Positions 9,738 to 18,400 are shown, counted from the first letter of the stretch. The stretch: DNA of 64,000 nucleotides from Nostoc sp. NMS9 (GCF_017114995.1 NZ_JABXKL010000019.1:186001-250000), one strand, 5' to 3'. The notes: a model not told the origin generated them from the sequence alone. Translations and numbers: made by a program.

Positions 9738-11366
9738 TCAACCAGATACTTTTTTTAACTTGCGTTGTGTAACAAAGATACCAGCAACACCTAAAATACC
9801 AAATACTACTGAGGGTTCTGGTACTGAGTGAGGGACATACTTAGGTGTTCTCCAAGTATAAATTGCACTGTAAGATACACCATCATCAGAAGCAGTAATA
9901 CCGGATGCAGTGGGGTTAAAGCTATAGGCATAGTAAGTTTGACCACCAGTAACTACCTTAGCAATTTCACTAGCTGCGATTTCACCTTGATATACATTTA
10001 ACGCAGCTTGCAGCGTCAGTACATCTTTAAATGATGTGAGTTGAGAAATTTGACCCGGTAGTTGATTTTTGAGAGTATTCAGTTGAGAGATTTGACCTGG
10101 CAGTGTCACATTTTTGAAAGTATTCAAGTCAGTAATTTGACCCGTCAGTTGAGTTTTAGTGGTATTCAGTTGAGAGATTTGACTCGTCAGTTGAGTTTTG
10201 CTGGTATTTAGTTGAGTGATTTGACCCGTCAGTTGAGTTTTGCTGGTATTTAGTTGAGTGATTTGATTCGTCAGTTGAGTTTTGCTGGTATTTAGTGGAG
10301 TGATTTGATTCGTCAGTTGAGTTTTGCTGGTATTTAGTACAGTGATTTGACTCGTCAGTGTTTGCCTTTTTACTGCATTGGCTGGAGTGTTAGGAGTTGT
10401 ATCTAGTTGTTTTTGCAGTGATGCAATTTGTCCAACAGTTGTATCCAGTTGTGTTTGCAGTGGTGCAATTTGTCCAACAGTTGCGTTCAGTTGTGTTTGC
10501 AGTGGTGCAATTTGTCCGGGAATTGCGTCCAGTTGTGTTTGCAGTGGTGCAATTTGTCCGGGAATTGCGTTCAGTTGTGTTTGCAGTGTGGTAATCTGTC
10601 CGGGAATTTTGTCCAGTTGTGTTTGCAGTGGTGCAATTTGTCCGGGAATTTTGTCCAGTTGTGTTTGCAGTGGTGCAATTTGTCCGGGAATTGCATCAAG
10701 TTTTGTTTGTAGCTGTGGAATTAAACTTTCAACTTGTGAAAGGGTTGGTGAAGTTGTTTGTTGAGGAAACTGTGATTTAATTGCATTCCACTTTTCATCA
10801 ACCTTAGTAGAAATAGTTGTTGCAAGTTTAGTCTTTACATCCAAGTGACCAACCAACTTCAGTTCCACACCGCCATTCTGACCGAATTGGAAACCACCAA
10901 TGTTAGGATCTCCCATTCCCAAGGAAGGAAAATAACTAGTTACTAGTGATTTGCTCTCAGCTGAAAACCCGTTCCATACTGGTTGAAATGGTGTGTAGCT
11001 ACTCAATAAATCGCCTAGCCATTGCGAACCAAAATTATTCCAGTCATCAGCAGTGACACTGCTAACGGTGGCTTTGTAGGTTCCTTTTGTGGCGGTGAAG
11101 CCAACGTTAGAATCTGGGGTTTCGCTACTATACCAAAGCTCGACGTTAGAGCTGGGGTCGTTATCTGTCAAAGCTTTGATGGCAGCTTTAGTACCACCTT
11201 GTGCATTCCCGTTAATGAAGGTACCATTTGAGCCACCAGTGTAAGTGTTAATTTCTCCTGTATTATTGAAGTCAAAGGATGTAGCGTGTGCTGGGGCAGT
11301 GGCAAGAGCGCTCACACCAATGGCCATTGAGGCACCAATTACAAGTTTGTGAAAAGTCATTTTCAT
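9738..11366 (-). CDS. PEP-CTERM sorted exoprotein with heptad-type repeats
   Basis: Exported surface protein. The track start at 11456 is a TTG; I prefer ATG 11366 (MKMTFHKLVIGASMAIGVSA), which begins a classical signal peptide ending APAHA. Next comes an N-terminal beta-rich domain of about 190 residues (SFDFNNTGEI to GGVELKLVGHLD), then a long region of 14-residue repeats, QLDAIPGQIAPLQT type followed by QITQLNTSKTQLT type, predicted as coiled coil. A C-terminal globular stretch ends in VPEPS, a hydrophobic helix and a basic tail (QRKLKK), the PEP-CTERM signal handled by exosortase. It has its own terminator. Biofilm or sheath function is inferred. Confidence 0.88.
   Translation of the reverse strand: MKMTFHKLVIGASMAIGVSALATAPAHATSFDFNNTGEINTYTGGSNGTFINGNAQGGTKAAIKALTDNDPSSNVELWYSSETPDSNVGFTATKGTYKATVSSVTADDWNNFGSQWLGDLLSSYTPFQPVWNGFSAESKSLVTSYFPSLGMGDPNIGGFQFGQNGGVELKLVGHLDVKTKLATTISTKVDEKWNAIKSQFPQQTTSPTLSQVESLIPQLQTKLDAIPGQIAPLQTQLDKIPGQIAPLQTQLDKIPGQITTLQTQLNAIPGQIAPLQTQLDAIPGQIAPLQTQLNATVGQIAPLQTQLDTTVGQIASLQKQLDTTPNTPANAVKRQTLTSQITVLNTSKTQLTNQITPLNTSKTQLTNQITQLNTSKTQLTGQITQLNTSKTQLTSQISQLNTTKTQLTGQITDLNTFKNVTLPGQISQLNTLKNQLPGQISQLTSFKDVLTLQAALNVYQGEIAASEIAKVVTGGQTYYAYSFNPTASGITASDDGVSYSAIYTWRTPKYVPHSVPEPSVVFGILGVAGIFVTQRKLKKVSG
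10020..10730 (-). repeat. in-frame 42-bp-type coding repeats in the PEP-CTERM gene
   Basis: Two successive arrays of roughly 42-bp units encode QLDxIPGQIAPLQT (about 8 units, 10390-10700) and QITxLNTSKTQLT (about 8 units, 10040-10370). Unit length is always a multiple of three, so expansion and contraction keep the frame. The plus-strand ORFs reported here (10378, 10397, 10428) are repeat shadows. Confidence 0.85.
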
Positions 11367-11697
11367 TGTTTTCAAGTCTCTGTCAGTTTGGAAGTTAAGT
11401 TTTAAACTACTGTCGTTTTTAGGCTTGGGCTTTCTTGACCACAGGCTTTTTGGCAATACAGATGCTTACCTGCATTGTTAGCCGTCTTTGGTATCTGAGC
11501 GTACAAACCCAGTTTAAGAAACGAGGAGACCTGATTGGGTAAAGTTACCCCTGATTATCAATAAAAAGATGAAGAATGTTTTGATATTTTTATACGTTTA
11601 ATTACTTGTTTTAACTAAAACGTATAGTTACAAAAAATACAGTATTTACTTTTTAGTTCAGTACAATACGGTGATTAGTAGGGACGTACAAATGTCA
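11367..11697. other. upstream region of the PEP-CTERM gene
   Basis: AT-rich region with no ORF of note beyond the 30 codons open upstream to the TTG at 11456. It presumably holds the promoter; I could not fix its -10 or -35 elements. Confidence 0.4.
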
Positions 11698-11732
11698 TTG
11701 GTGTCAACTTAAGCTGAAACTCCTTTAAAACC

Positions 11733-12721
11733 CAATACGGTTTAGTTAAGGCTGAAAGACTGATTAGTGATATGAAATTTAAGAGCTTCAACTGGTTGTC
11801 CAGTACCTCTGTGTGTTGGCTTTTTAGAACGAAACTTTGATACAGGTTTTTTCACAACTCTGGGGTTATTACGTGAAACTCGTTCAGGTAATAAGGTATC
11901 TAAAATCTCTAGGGTTAGCCAATCGAAAAAAAAGGGAATTCTTCTGGTTGTAAGCGTTGAAACTTAGGAAGGGCACGACGGATGACTCGTAATGTTCCTG
12001 TAAAACCCAGACGTAATGGTGGAACCTCAGCACTGGTTGCAGCTTGAAACATTAATACCCTGACTGACCAATGCCCCAACAACCAGCCGTATACCTCTTG
12101 CACGACTTCCCGGCTTCTACTAATATGACTAATCTAACTTTGGGAAATGCTGCTTGTGTACCTGGACGACTACTGGGGCGACCAAAAACTCTTGCATTTT
12201 CATCGCTGTCTGGGACATCGAAAAAAGTACCATCAATGACTACAATTCTTAGCCCATTGAGAAACGCTCCTAATGTCTCCTGTGTCGCCATTGGTCGTAT
12301 TAACTGATGAAATAATTGGCTCATTACCCTTGCACCTAATCGCTGTCGGGCTTGTGTAATGGCTGACTTACAAGGTACTCGCCAATATTTACCAACCTTA
12401 ACCCATGATTCACTTAGTCCATCAATCAAGTTTTTCAGTACATCACGCATCGAGTCTTTAGACCAAAGACTCATTGCTATTACCAGACTAACCACTAATT
12501 GTGCTGGTAGCGATCGCCTGCGTTCCTCTTCGGTTTTGGTATTAGCGATCGCCTGTTCGATGGCAAAAGCTGGAATCGCTGTCTCGATTGCTTTCAGTAC
12601 GTCACTACTTTGTATATCTGGAGACACCAATAAGAAATCTTTGAGATGCACCACACGCTCATTTTCATTCTTGGGACAATGCTTAATTTACACGACTTTC
12701 AGCCTTAACTGAACCGTATTG
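11733..12721 (-). mobile_element. deleted IS4-family insertion sequence
   Basis: 26-bp terminal inverted repeats with one mismatch (CAATACGGTT, T or C, then AGTTAAGGC...) lie at 11733-11758 and 12696-12721. Both sides are flanked by the 10-bp direct repeat CTTTAAAACC (11723-11732 and 12722-12731), a target-site duplication of the size usual for IS4. The element is only 989 bp because the middle of the transposase gene is missing. Confidence 0.85.
11742..12654 (-). pseudogene. IS4-family transposase, internally deleted and frameshifted
   Basis: The N-terminal part (12052-12654) carries the IS4 N-terminal domain and the DDE strand VVIDGTFFDVPDSDE, then stops matching after KVRLVILVEAG. The sequence jumps to the C-terminal part in another frame (EVYGWLLGHWSVRVLMFQAA), so roughly 150 residues of the catalytic core are absent. 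A second frame change at an A8 run (about 11927) leads to a tail FDWLTLEILDTLLPERVS ending at 11742. Non-functional; any movement would need a transposase supplied elsewhere. Confidence 0.85.
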
Positions 12722-12971
12722 CTTTAAAACCTCGTTTCCAGTCTCTTGCTGGAAATGCTGCTCTTGGCGGCAGAGCCGCCAGCAAGGGAGGCGGAGCCTC
12801 AATGAGGGGCATTCCCAGTCGGAGACTGGGAACGAGAGAATATCTAAAAGCTTGTTTTAGGGCGGCTTTCACATTAAGTTGACACCAAATGCACAAATGT
12901 GAACCCCTACCGTGTGTTCCATTGGTAAACTTTGCCACCAAAAATCCTTGGCGTTCAGCTTGAGAAGAAAT

Positions 12972-14204
12972 TTAATGAAGAAACTCAGCGATTCTTTCTA
13001 CAGCAATTTCTAACAAAGGTGGCTCATGCACCAAGGCAAAACGGACATACCCTTCTCCAGATTTGCCAAAGCCAGCACCTGGAGAAACTGCTACACCAGT
13101 TTGTTTGACTAGCTGGGTACAAAATTCTACAGAGTTTTCACTCCAAGGTGAGGGCAATTCTGCCCAGATGTACATTGTGGCTTCGGGAGTGGGAACATTC
13201 CAGCCAATGCGGTGTAAAGCATTGATGAAAGCATCACGTCGCCCCTGGAAGGTAGCGACAGCAGATTTTACGCCAGATTGAGGGCCAGTTAGGGCAGCGA
13301 TCGCACCATTCAAAATTCCCCGATACTGATTAAAATCAACTGCGGCTTTGACCTGGCGTAAGGCGTTAATTAACTGGGCATTACCGATGGCATAACCAAT
13401 ACGGAAGCCGCCCATATTGTAGGACTTGGAAAGGGTGAAAAATTCAATCGAGACGCTTTTCTCTAGATCGGCTTGCAGAATTGAAGGGACTAAGGATTTT
13501 GGATTTTGGATTTTGGATTTTGAATTGGGAGAAGAATTTATCCACTCCCCAGTTTCTTTAAATACCAAATCTACGTAGGGGAAATCGTGAACCAGCACGA
13601 GATTGTGTTTTTGACAGAAGGCGACAGCTTCTTGGAAGAAAGATAAAGGTGCGATCGCAGCAGTAGGATTATGAGGATAACTTAAGACCATCATCCGCGA
13701 CTGGGCCAAGACTGGGGCGGGAATATCAGCAAACACTGGTAAAAAACCGTTTTCTGCCAGTAGTGGCATCGGGTAGATTTGACCACTGGCTAGGTAGACT
13801 CCCCCGGCATGGGAGGGATAGCCTGGATCGAGCAACAGGGCAAAATCTCCTGGATTGAGTATTGCTAGGGGTAAATGGGCAGTGCCTTCTTGAGAACCAA
13901 TTAGAGGTAGTACCTCTGTTTGAGGATCGACTTTGATGCCAAATTTTTGTTCGTACCAGTTGGCCGCGGCTTCGCGGAATCCGTGGGTACCGTTAAACAA
14001 CAGATAGCCGTGGGTACTGCGATCGCCAAGAGATTGGGCGATCGCCTCAATAACATGGGCCTCGGCTGGTAAATCAGAAGACCCCAACGACAAATCAATT
14101 ACCTCTCGTCCAGCGGCCAAAGCGACTGCCTTGGCTCTGTCCATATCAGCAAATACATTAGATTTTAGGGGTTGTAAACGTTTTGCAAACTGTATGTTAG
14201 TCAT
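12972..14204 (-). CDS. class I/II PLP aminotransferase (LL-DAP aminotransferase-like)
   Basis: 410 aa fold-type I aminotransferase. Features: DLSLGSSDLPAE N-terminal loop, FNGTHGFREAAANWY, PLP Asp/Tyr segment VLVHDFPYVDL, Schiff-base Lys in LSKSYNMGGFRIG, and the C-terminal Arg in GYVRFAL. Cyanobacterial relatives are annotated as LL-diaminopimelate or aspartate aminotransferases; the substrate is not decided here. Two oddities. A heptamer repeat is inserted in frame just before the Lys segment, encoding SPNSKSKIQNPKS. The ATG itself lies inside an (ATGACTA)n array. Confidence 0.85.
   Translation of the reverse strand: MTNIQFAKRLQPLKSNVFADMDRAKAVALAAGREVIDLSLGSSDLPAEAHVIEAIAQSLGDRSTHGYLLFNGTHGFREAAANWYEQKFGIKVDPQTEVLPLIGSQEGTAHLPLAILNPGDFALLLDPGYPSHAGGVYLASGQIYPMPLLAENGFLPVFADIPAPVLAQSRMMVLSYPHNPTAAIAPLSFFQEAVAFCQKHNLVLVHDFPYVDLVFKETGEWINSSPNSKSKIQNPKSLVPSILQADLEKSVSIEFFTLSKSYNMGGFRIGYAIGNAQLINALRQVKAAVDFNQYRGILNGAIAALTGPQSGVKSAVATFQGRRDAFINALHRIGWNVPTPEATMYIWAELPSPWSENSVEFCTQLVKQTGVAVSPGAGFGKSGEGYVRFALVHEPPLLEIAVERIAEFLH
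13493..13526. repeat. STRR (GGATTTT)n inside a coding region
   Basis: Heptanucleotide array, read on the plus strand as GGATTTTGGATTTTGGATTT, within the aminotransferase gene. About five units including a degenerate last one. It encodes Lys/Ile/Gln/Asn-rich residues on the minus strand. Confidence 0.85.
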
Positions 14205-14241
14205 TAGTCATTAGTCATTAGTCATTGGTCATTGGTCATTT
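14197..14241. repeat. STRR (TCATTAG/TCATTGG)n spanning a start codon
   Basis: About six heptamers (TCATTAG x4, TCATTGG x2). On the minus strand each unit contains ATG, and the ATG at 14202-14204 is used as the start of the aminotransferase gene. Confidence 0.85.
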
Positions 14242-14256
14242 GCTATGAACTATTGA

Positions 14257-14592
14257 CTAATTACTATTTAAGTGGGTATCTAGGAGAGCAAATAATTTCT
14301 CTTTGCCGATGACTCCCTCGGTGGATATCAAAACTTCCTGGCCTTGAAATAGTCTGAGGGCGGGTACACCTTCGACTTGGTACTGCTTAACAGTCAGTGG
14401 GTTGGGGTCAATTTCCATTTTAACGACTTTGAGGCGATCGCTATATTCGCTGGCAGCAGAGTTAATTGCGGGCGACATCAATTGACAAGGCCCACACCAG
14501 GAAGCCCAAAAATAAACTAATACAGGCTGCTCGGCTTTTAACACTTCGGTTTCAAACTCAGCATCGGTTATGGTGATTACAGCCTTACTCAT
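14257..14592 (-). CDS. thioredoxin
   Basis: Thiol-disulfide oxidoreductase of the thioredoxin fold with active site WCGPC (C33 and C36 from the start chosen here) and the cis-Pro loop in VEGVPALRLF. The track start at 14631 is a GTG; I prefer ATG 14592 (MSKAVITITDAEF), which is preceded by GGAG with a 6-base gap and gives the usual 111 aa. Soluble and cytoplasmic. It lies downstream of vipp1 on the same strand, separated by a terminator, so it is likely transcribed alone. Confidence 0.92.
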   Translation of the reverse strand: MSKAVITITDAEFETEVLKAEQPVLVYFWASWCGPCQLMSPAINSAASEYSDRLKVVKMEIDPNPLTVKQYQVEGVPALRLFQGQEVLISTEGVIGKEKLFALLDTHLNSN

Positions 14593-14719
14593 TGCAGTCT
14601 CCATCAGGTGGCGATCAAAGTTGGCACACACAATACTTTATCCCAAAGTCGTCAATAGTCCATAGTCAATAATTCATAGTTATTAGGACTGTTAACTGTT
14701 AATTATTGACTAATGACGT

Positions 14720-14750
14720 AAAATCCCACAGCCAACAGGCGTGGGACTGG
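14720..14750 (-). terminator. terminator of vipp1
   Basis: On the minus strand, TCCCACGCC tgtt GGC-t-GTGGGA is followed by TTTTACG, 24 bp after the vipp1 stop. A stable stem with a short T-run. Confidence 0.65.
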
Positions 14751-14773
14751 TTCAAATAAGTTTTATGCAAATT

Positions 14774-15550
14774 TTACAGCTGATCCAATTGCTTGCGTAA
14801 GGAATCCAACTCGGCATCAACCACCTCATTAGACTTAGCAGCAGTGGTTTCTTGTTGCGGTGGCAGTTGGGCTTGACTTTGTGGAGTTGCGGGTGGTAAT
14901 ATTTGCGCTTTCAAGGCTGCTAATTCATCATCAACATCGCTACTACCTTCCAATCGGGCAAATTGGCTTTCTAAATCTGCTCCTGCTAACTCTCCTTGTG
15001 CTTGGGCCCTGGCTTCTTGCATCAACACCTTTTCTTCCATCCGCTCGAAGGCAGACATTGCACTGCTGGTATTCATTCCACGCACCATACCTTGGAGTTG
15101 CTCTTGGGCTTTGGCAGTGGTGATTCTAGCTCTGAGCATTTCTTTCTTGGTTTTAGCCTCAGAAATTTTGCTTTCCAGCTGGATTAAGTTGCGCTTGAGG
15201 GTTTCAACTTGGGTACTTTGGGTATCTAAACTAGCTTTGAGGGCTGTGCTGGTGTCAGTATAGGTTTTTTTACGCTCTAGAGCTTGTCGTGCTAGGTTTT
15301 CATCACCTTTTTGCAGCGCTAGTTGGGCATTGCGTTGCCACTTATTGATTTCATTTTGGGCATCATTGTACTGTTTCTCACTGCGTTTTTGCGAGGCAAT
15401 CGTCTGGGCTACTCCCTGACGCAGCTGCACCAAGTCTTCCTGCATTTCCAGGATGGCTTGCTCTAGCATTTTTTCGGGGTCTTCGGCTTTGTTAACTAGG
15501 TCGTTGAGGTTAGAACTAACTACTCGCTTAATGCGATCGAATAATCCCAT
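14774..15550 (-). CDS. vipp1: Vipp1/IM30 thylakoid membrane protein (ESCRT-III/PspA family)
   Basis: 258 aa. Forms membrane-remodelling rings and rods needed for thylakoid biogenesis and membrane protection. N-terminal amphipathic helix MGLFDRIKRVVSSNLNDLV, a long coiled-coil hairpin (DPEKMLEQAILEMQEDLVQLR to FERMEEKVLMQEARAQ), then a linker rich in Pro/Gln and the extra C-terminal helix VVDAELDSLRKQLDQL. That extra helix separates Vipp1 from PspA and supports this call over the paralogue upstream. It ends at a terminator. Confidence 0.93.
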   Translation of the reverse strand: MGLFDRIKRVVSSNLNDLVNKAEDPEKMLEQAILEMQEDLVQLRQGVAQTIASQKRSEKQYNDAQNEINKWQRNAQLALQKGDENLARQALERKKTYTDTSTALKASLDTQSTQVETLKRNLIQLESKISEAKTKKEMLRARITTAKAQEQLQGMVRGMNTSSAMSAFERMEEKVLMQEARAQAQGELAGADLESQFARLEGSSDVDDELAALKAQILPPATPQSQAQLPPQQETTAAKSNEVVDAELDSLRKQLDQL

Positions 15551-15713
15551 AACTTTGTTTTTCCTTGTGTGATTTACGCTTTTTGTTGGACAGTTAGCTT
15601 TTTTACTTTTTTATAGCTACCTATTTCAATGTAATCTTTCCAGTTTGAATCAGTACCTTCTAACAACTCTTAATTGTTAAGATATCGCCAAACTGGGGTA
15701 ATTTAGTAGAACT

Positions 15714-16466
15714 TCAAGAATCCTGAGTTTTGGGTAACTGCTGTTGGGGAGGCTGCTCTGCCTTTTGGCTCTCCTCAGTTAGGAGACTTTTGATCTGTGT
15801 GTTTTCTGACTGCTTGAAAACCTGCACCTTCATCGCTGCCAATTCGGTATCTACATCATTAGATTCCAAAGAAGTAAATTGTGTTTCCAAGTCGTCGCTA
15901 CTAAGTTGAGCTATGGCTTCTGATTGAGCTTCTATCTGTGAAACTTTTTCTTCCATGCGCTCAAAGGCATTCAGACTGCTAGTGGCAGAAACTCCGCCGA
16001 GCATTTCTTGGAGGCGATAAGACGCTTCAGCAGAACGGGCGCGAGCAATATACATATCTTTTTTTGTTTTCGCCTCGGAAATTTTTAACTCTAGCGATCG
16101 CATATCCTTTTTTAGCCTAGCAACTATCTCGTTTTGCTGCTCTATTTGCGAAAAGAGGGCTGTAGTGGTTTCTTTATAGGCTTGGCGCTTAGTCAAAGCT
16201 TCACGTGCTAGAGGTTCATTGCCTTGTTGCAGCGCCAATTGGGCGCGGCGATACCATTCTTCCGTTTGCGACTGAGCGGCCGCTGCTTGTCGTTGGGTGC
16301 GTTTCTGGGTAGCGATCGCTTGTGCTACACCCTGCCGCAACTGCACCAGATTTTCCTGCATCTCCAGGACAGCTTGCTCCAAAATCTTTTCTGGATCTTC
16401 TGCACCACCGATCAAACTATTGAGATTAGCGCGAATCACCCGCAGGATACGCTTGATTAATTCCAT
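15714..16466 (-). CDS. PspA/IM30 paralogue
   Basis: 250 aa, same strand and 163 bp upstream of vipp1. N-terminal amphipathic helix MELIKRILRVIRANLNSLI and the PspA coiled-coil hairpin (DPEKILEQAVLEMQENLVQLR, FERMEEKVSQIEAQ). The C-terminus is a Gln/Pro/Ser tail (EQPPQQQLPKTQDS) without the Vipp1 helix 7. It therefore looks like the stress-type PspA that many cyanobacteria keep beside vipp1. Membrane-stress function is inferred from the family. Confidence 0.88.
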   Translation of the reverse strand: MELIKRILRVIRANLNSLIGGAEDPEKILEQAVLEMQENLVQLRQGVAQAIATQKRTQRQAAAAQSQTEEWYRRAQLALQQGNEPLAREALTKRQAYKETTTALFSQIEQQNEIVARLKKDMRSLELKISEAKTKKDMYIARARSAEASYRLQEMLGGVSATSSLNAFERMEEKVSQIEAQSEAIAQLSSDDLETQFTSLESNDVDTELAAMKVQVFKQSENTQIKSLLTEESQKAEQPPQQQLPKTQDS

Positions 16467-16503
16467 GTCGGCTCTCCATTCACGAAATCCAGTTCTGAGT
16501 GCT

Positions 16504-16733
16504 GTTAGCGGATAGCTAGGGTTTAGCCCGTGCTGAGTAATGAATTTAGTTATAGAGTGCTGAGTGCCTAGTTAAAGTCCTGAGTATAATAATATTTTTT
16601 GTCATAGAGCAGTTATGGAGTGCTGAGTGCCTAATTAAAGTTTTGAGTATAATATTTTTTGTTGTAGGGTCGTAAACAAACAATATTTTGTCTCTACCAC
16701 TCAGCACGGGCTAAACCCTAGCTATCCGCTAAC
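16504..16733. repeat. 230-bp MITE-like element with perfect 34-bp inverted ends
   Basis: Terminal segments 16504-16537 and 16700-16733 are exact reverse complements (outer bases GTTAGCGGATAGCTAGGG...). Inside are two tandem copies of an approximately 60-bp unit (GAGTGCTGAGTGCCTAgTTA...). No coding capacity. A diverged end copy lies at 8057-8091. It occupies most of the gap between pspA and the SPOR-like gene. Confidence 0.75.
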
Positions 16734-16805
16734 ACAACTCAGCACTTAGCACTTATTGACTCAGGACTGTTATCTCATAGTATCGTAGATTTTTGCAATT
16801 CATGG

Positions 16806-18161
16806 CTACTGAACTCGTGCCTTGATTCCCTTCGCTTCTAACAGTTTCATCTGTTGTTTTACTTGCTCTTTAGTTTTAAAAGCACCCAGATAAATCAATT
16901 CTTTGTTGGGCGATAAATAAGCATCAGGAATTACTTGCCGTGCTGAGGCAAAAGCTGCGCCTTTATTATCTATCACGACATGATAAAACCCATCTGTTCC
17001 TGGTTTGATTTCTGCATTTGGCTGTGGTGAGGTTGTGATTGGCTTAGGTGAGGTTTTTGTCGGTGAAGTGGGAGGTAAATTTAGGGGAGGCAAGGATTGT
17101 AGTGTCGGTACTGGTGCTAAGGCGATCGGGTTGGTCGGTTTTAGGGGTGTATTGGGGTCAGACAATGGCGCTTGAGGATTTGCGGGGTTTTGGGGAACAA
17201 CTGGATTAGGCACTACTGCGGGGGTTGGTTGGACTTTAGGTTTTAAGCCAACTACATCATTGGGATCTCTTACTTCAGGAAACTCTTCAGTAGCTAGATT
17301 GGGATATTTGGGCATAGATGTGCTTGGTGGCTGGATTTGAGGTTGGACATTACTCCCAACTTCCTCAGTATTTTCTGGTGTGGGAGAGGAGTTGCCGTTA
17401 AATAAATTGCCTAAATTCCATTGTGGCAAGCTTTTAGGATTGAAGACTACATAACCCAAGGTAAGACTTGCCACTAATAGCAGCAACATGGAGCCAATAC
17501 CCAAAGGTGATAACAGACTGTCGCTAGAATTGCTTGGTTTTTTGGTTTCTGGTTGTTCTTCTGTCAGACTTCGCAGCAGTGCTTCACTAGATTCTAAATA
17601 GTCATCTGGGTGCTTGGGGCTATCATCTGGCTGCAACTGATTTTCGCTTTTAGTATTTTTAACGATTGCTGGCACGATGCTGCTACTAAAGTTGGGTGGG
17701 GGTGGTGGAAGTTGAGTTTGTGTTTTAGCTGCATTGGAGGTGGAGGACACATTAAGATTATTCAATTCCTCAATTTTTGCCGTAGCTGGTGCTGGGTTCA
17801 TCTCAGGATTCACAACAGATGCGGGTGGTACATCAATTTTTGCTGTAGCTGGCGCTGAGTTCATCTCAAGATTCACGGGTACAGATGCAGGCGGTACGTT
17901 AGTTTTAATTTCCGTTGCTGATGACTGAGTTGCGCCCAATATTGTCGGAATAGCAGTTAACGGTTGGGGTTGTCCGCTCATGTAACTTGCAACACGCGAT
18001 TGGTTCGATGACACCAAACCAGTTCGCGTGCGTCGGTATCGAGCTAATTCTTGATCTAGCGGCACCTCTAAACTTGCTAGTGCTGCTGCTAGTAATGGTT
18101 TCAACCCAGGCGTTTTAGACGATTGATGAGTACCGGAGTCGTTCAGGGGGTTTTGAGTCAT
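16806..18161 (-). CDS. membrane-anchored SPOR-like protein
   Basis: 451 aa. The first 220 residues are cytoplasmic in style, with Ala/Pro-rich repeats (two PPASV-PxNxEMNxAPATAKI units). A single transmembrane helix, IGSMLLLLVASLTLGYVVF, lies at about 222-240. Next is a long Pro/Asn/Thr linker, then a C-terminal SPOR-like fold (GFYHVVIDNKGAAFASARQV and ELIYLGAFKTKEQVKQQMKL to the end). SPOR domains bind denuded peptidoglycan, so a cell-wall or septum role is inferred. The SPOR match is moderate. Confidence 0.65.
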   Translation of the reverse strand: MTQNPLNDSGTHQSSKTPGLKPLLAAALASLEVPLDQELARYRRTRTGLVSSNQSRVASYMSGQPQPLTAIPTILGATQSSATEIKTNVPPASVPVNLEMNSAPATAKIDVPPASVVNPEMNPAPATAKIEELNNLNVSSTSNAAKTQTQLPPPPPNFSSSIVPAIVKNTKSENQLQPDDSPKHPDDYLESSEALLRSLTEEQPETKKPSNSSDSLLSPLGIGSMLLLLVASLTLGYVVFNPKSLPQWNLGNLFNGNSSPTPENTEEVGSNVQPQIQPPSTSMPKYPNLATEEFPEVRDPNDVVGLKPKVQPTPAVVPNPVVPQNPANPQAPLSDPNTPLKPTNPIALAPVPTLQSLPPLNLPPTSPTKTSPKPITTSPQPNAEIKPGTDGFYHVVIDNKGAAFASARQVIPDAYLSPNKELIYLGAFKTKEQVKQQMKLLEAKGIKARVQ

Positions 18162-18251
18162 TGCTTTTCTGCCTCAAACGTAGATTACTGGAATCAACTT
18201 TTAGATATATTTTGTGACAATAGTAGCGGAAATTATTTAAATAGATAGAGT

Positions 18252-18400
18252 GGGCATTGGGCATGGGGCATGGGGCATTGGGCACAAGAGGCAGAGGTGC
18301 GGAGGAGCAGAAGGGCAGAGGGGAAAGACTTACTGCTACTTCTCCTCTGCTCCCCTTCTCCCCTGCTCCCTTGCTCCCTTGCTCCCCTGCTTTCCACTCT
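18252..18400. repeat. STRR (GGGCATG/GGGCATT) and G/C-rich heptamer-like tract
   Basis: GGGCATTGGGCATGGGGCAT units at 18252-18285, followed by a purine-rich tract (GAGGAGCAGAAGGGCAGAGG) and a matching pyrimidine tract of TGCTCCC heptamers that could fold into a hairpin. It fills the intergenic space before the DciA-like gene. The small ORFs drawn across it on both strands are artefacts. Confidence 0.75.

Larger units (their letters stand above)
11698..12888. mobile_element. MITE-like palindromic element interrupted by an IS4-type insertion
   Basis: Outer inverted ends are TTGGTGTCAACTTAAG (11698) and the complement AAGTTGACACCAA (ending 12888). Without the IS the element is about 192 bp. It includes the palindrome-rich block at 12732-12850 (CTGGCGG/CCGCCAG type stems, CCCAGTCGGAGACTGGG). 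A near-identical uninterrupted copy lies at 62862-63045 in the opposite orientation. No convincing target duplication flanks the outer ends. Confidence 0.7.

Noticed and set aside
10378-10764. Plus-strand ORFs (10378, 10397, 10428) across the PEP-CTERM repeats
   Set aside because: They are antisense shadows of the 42-bp repeats, in which all frames stay open. They encode Cys/Val/Gln repeats with no start context.
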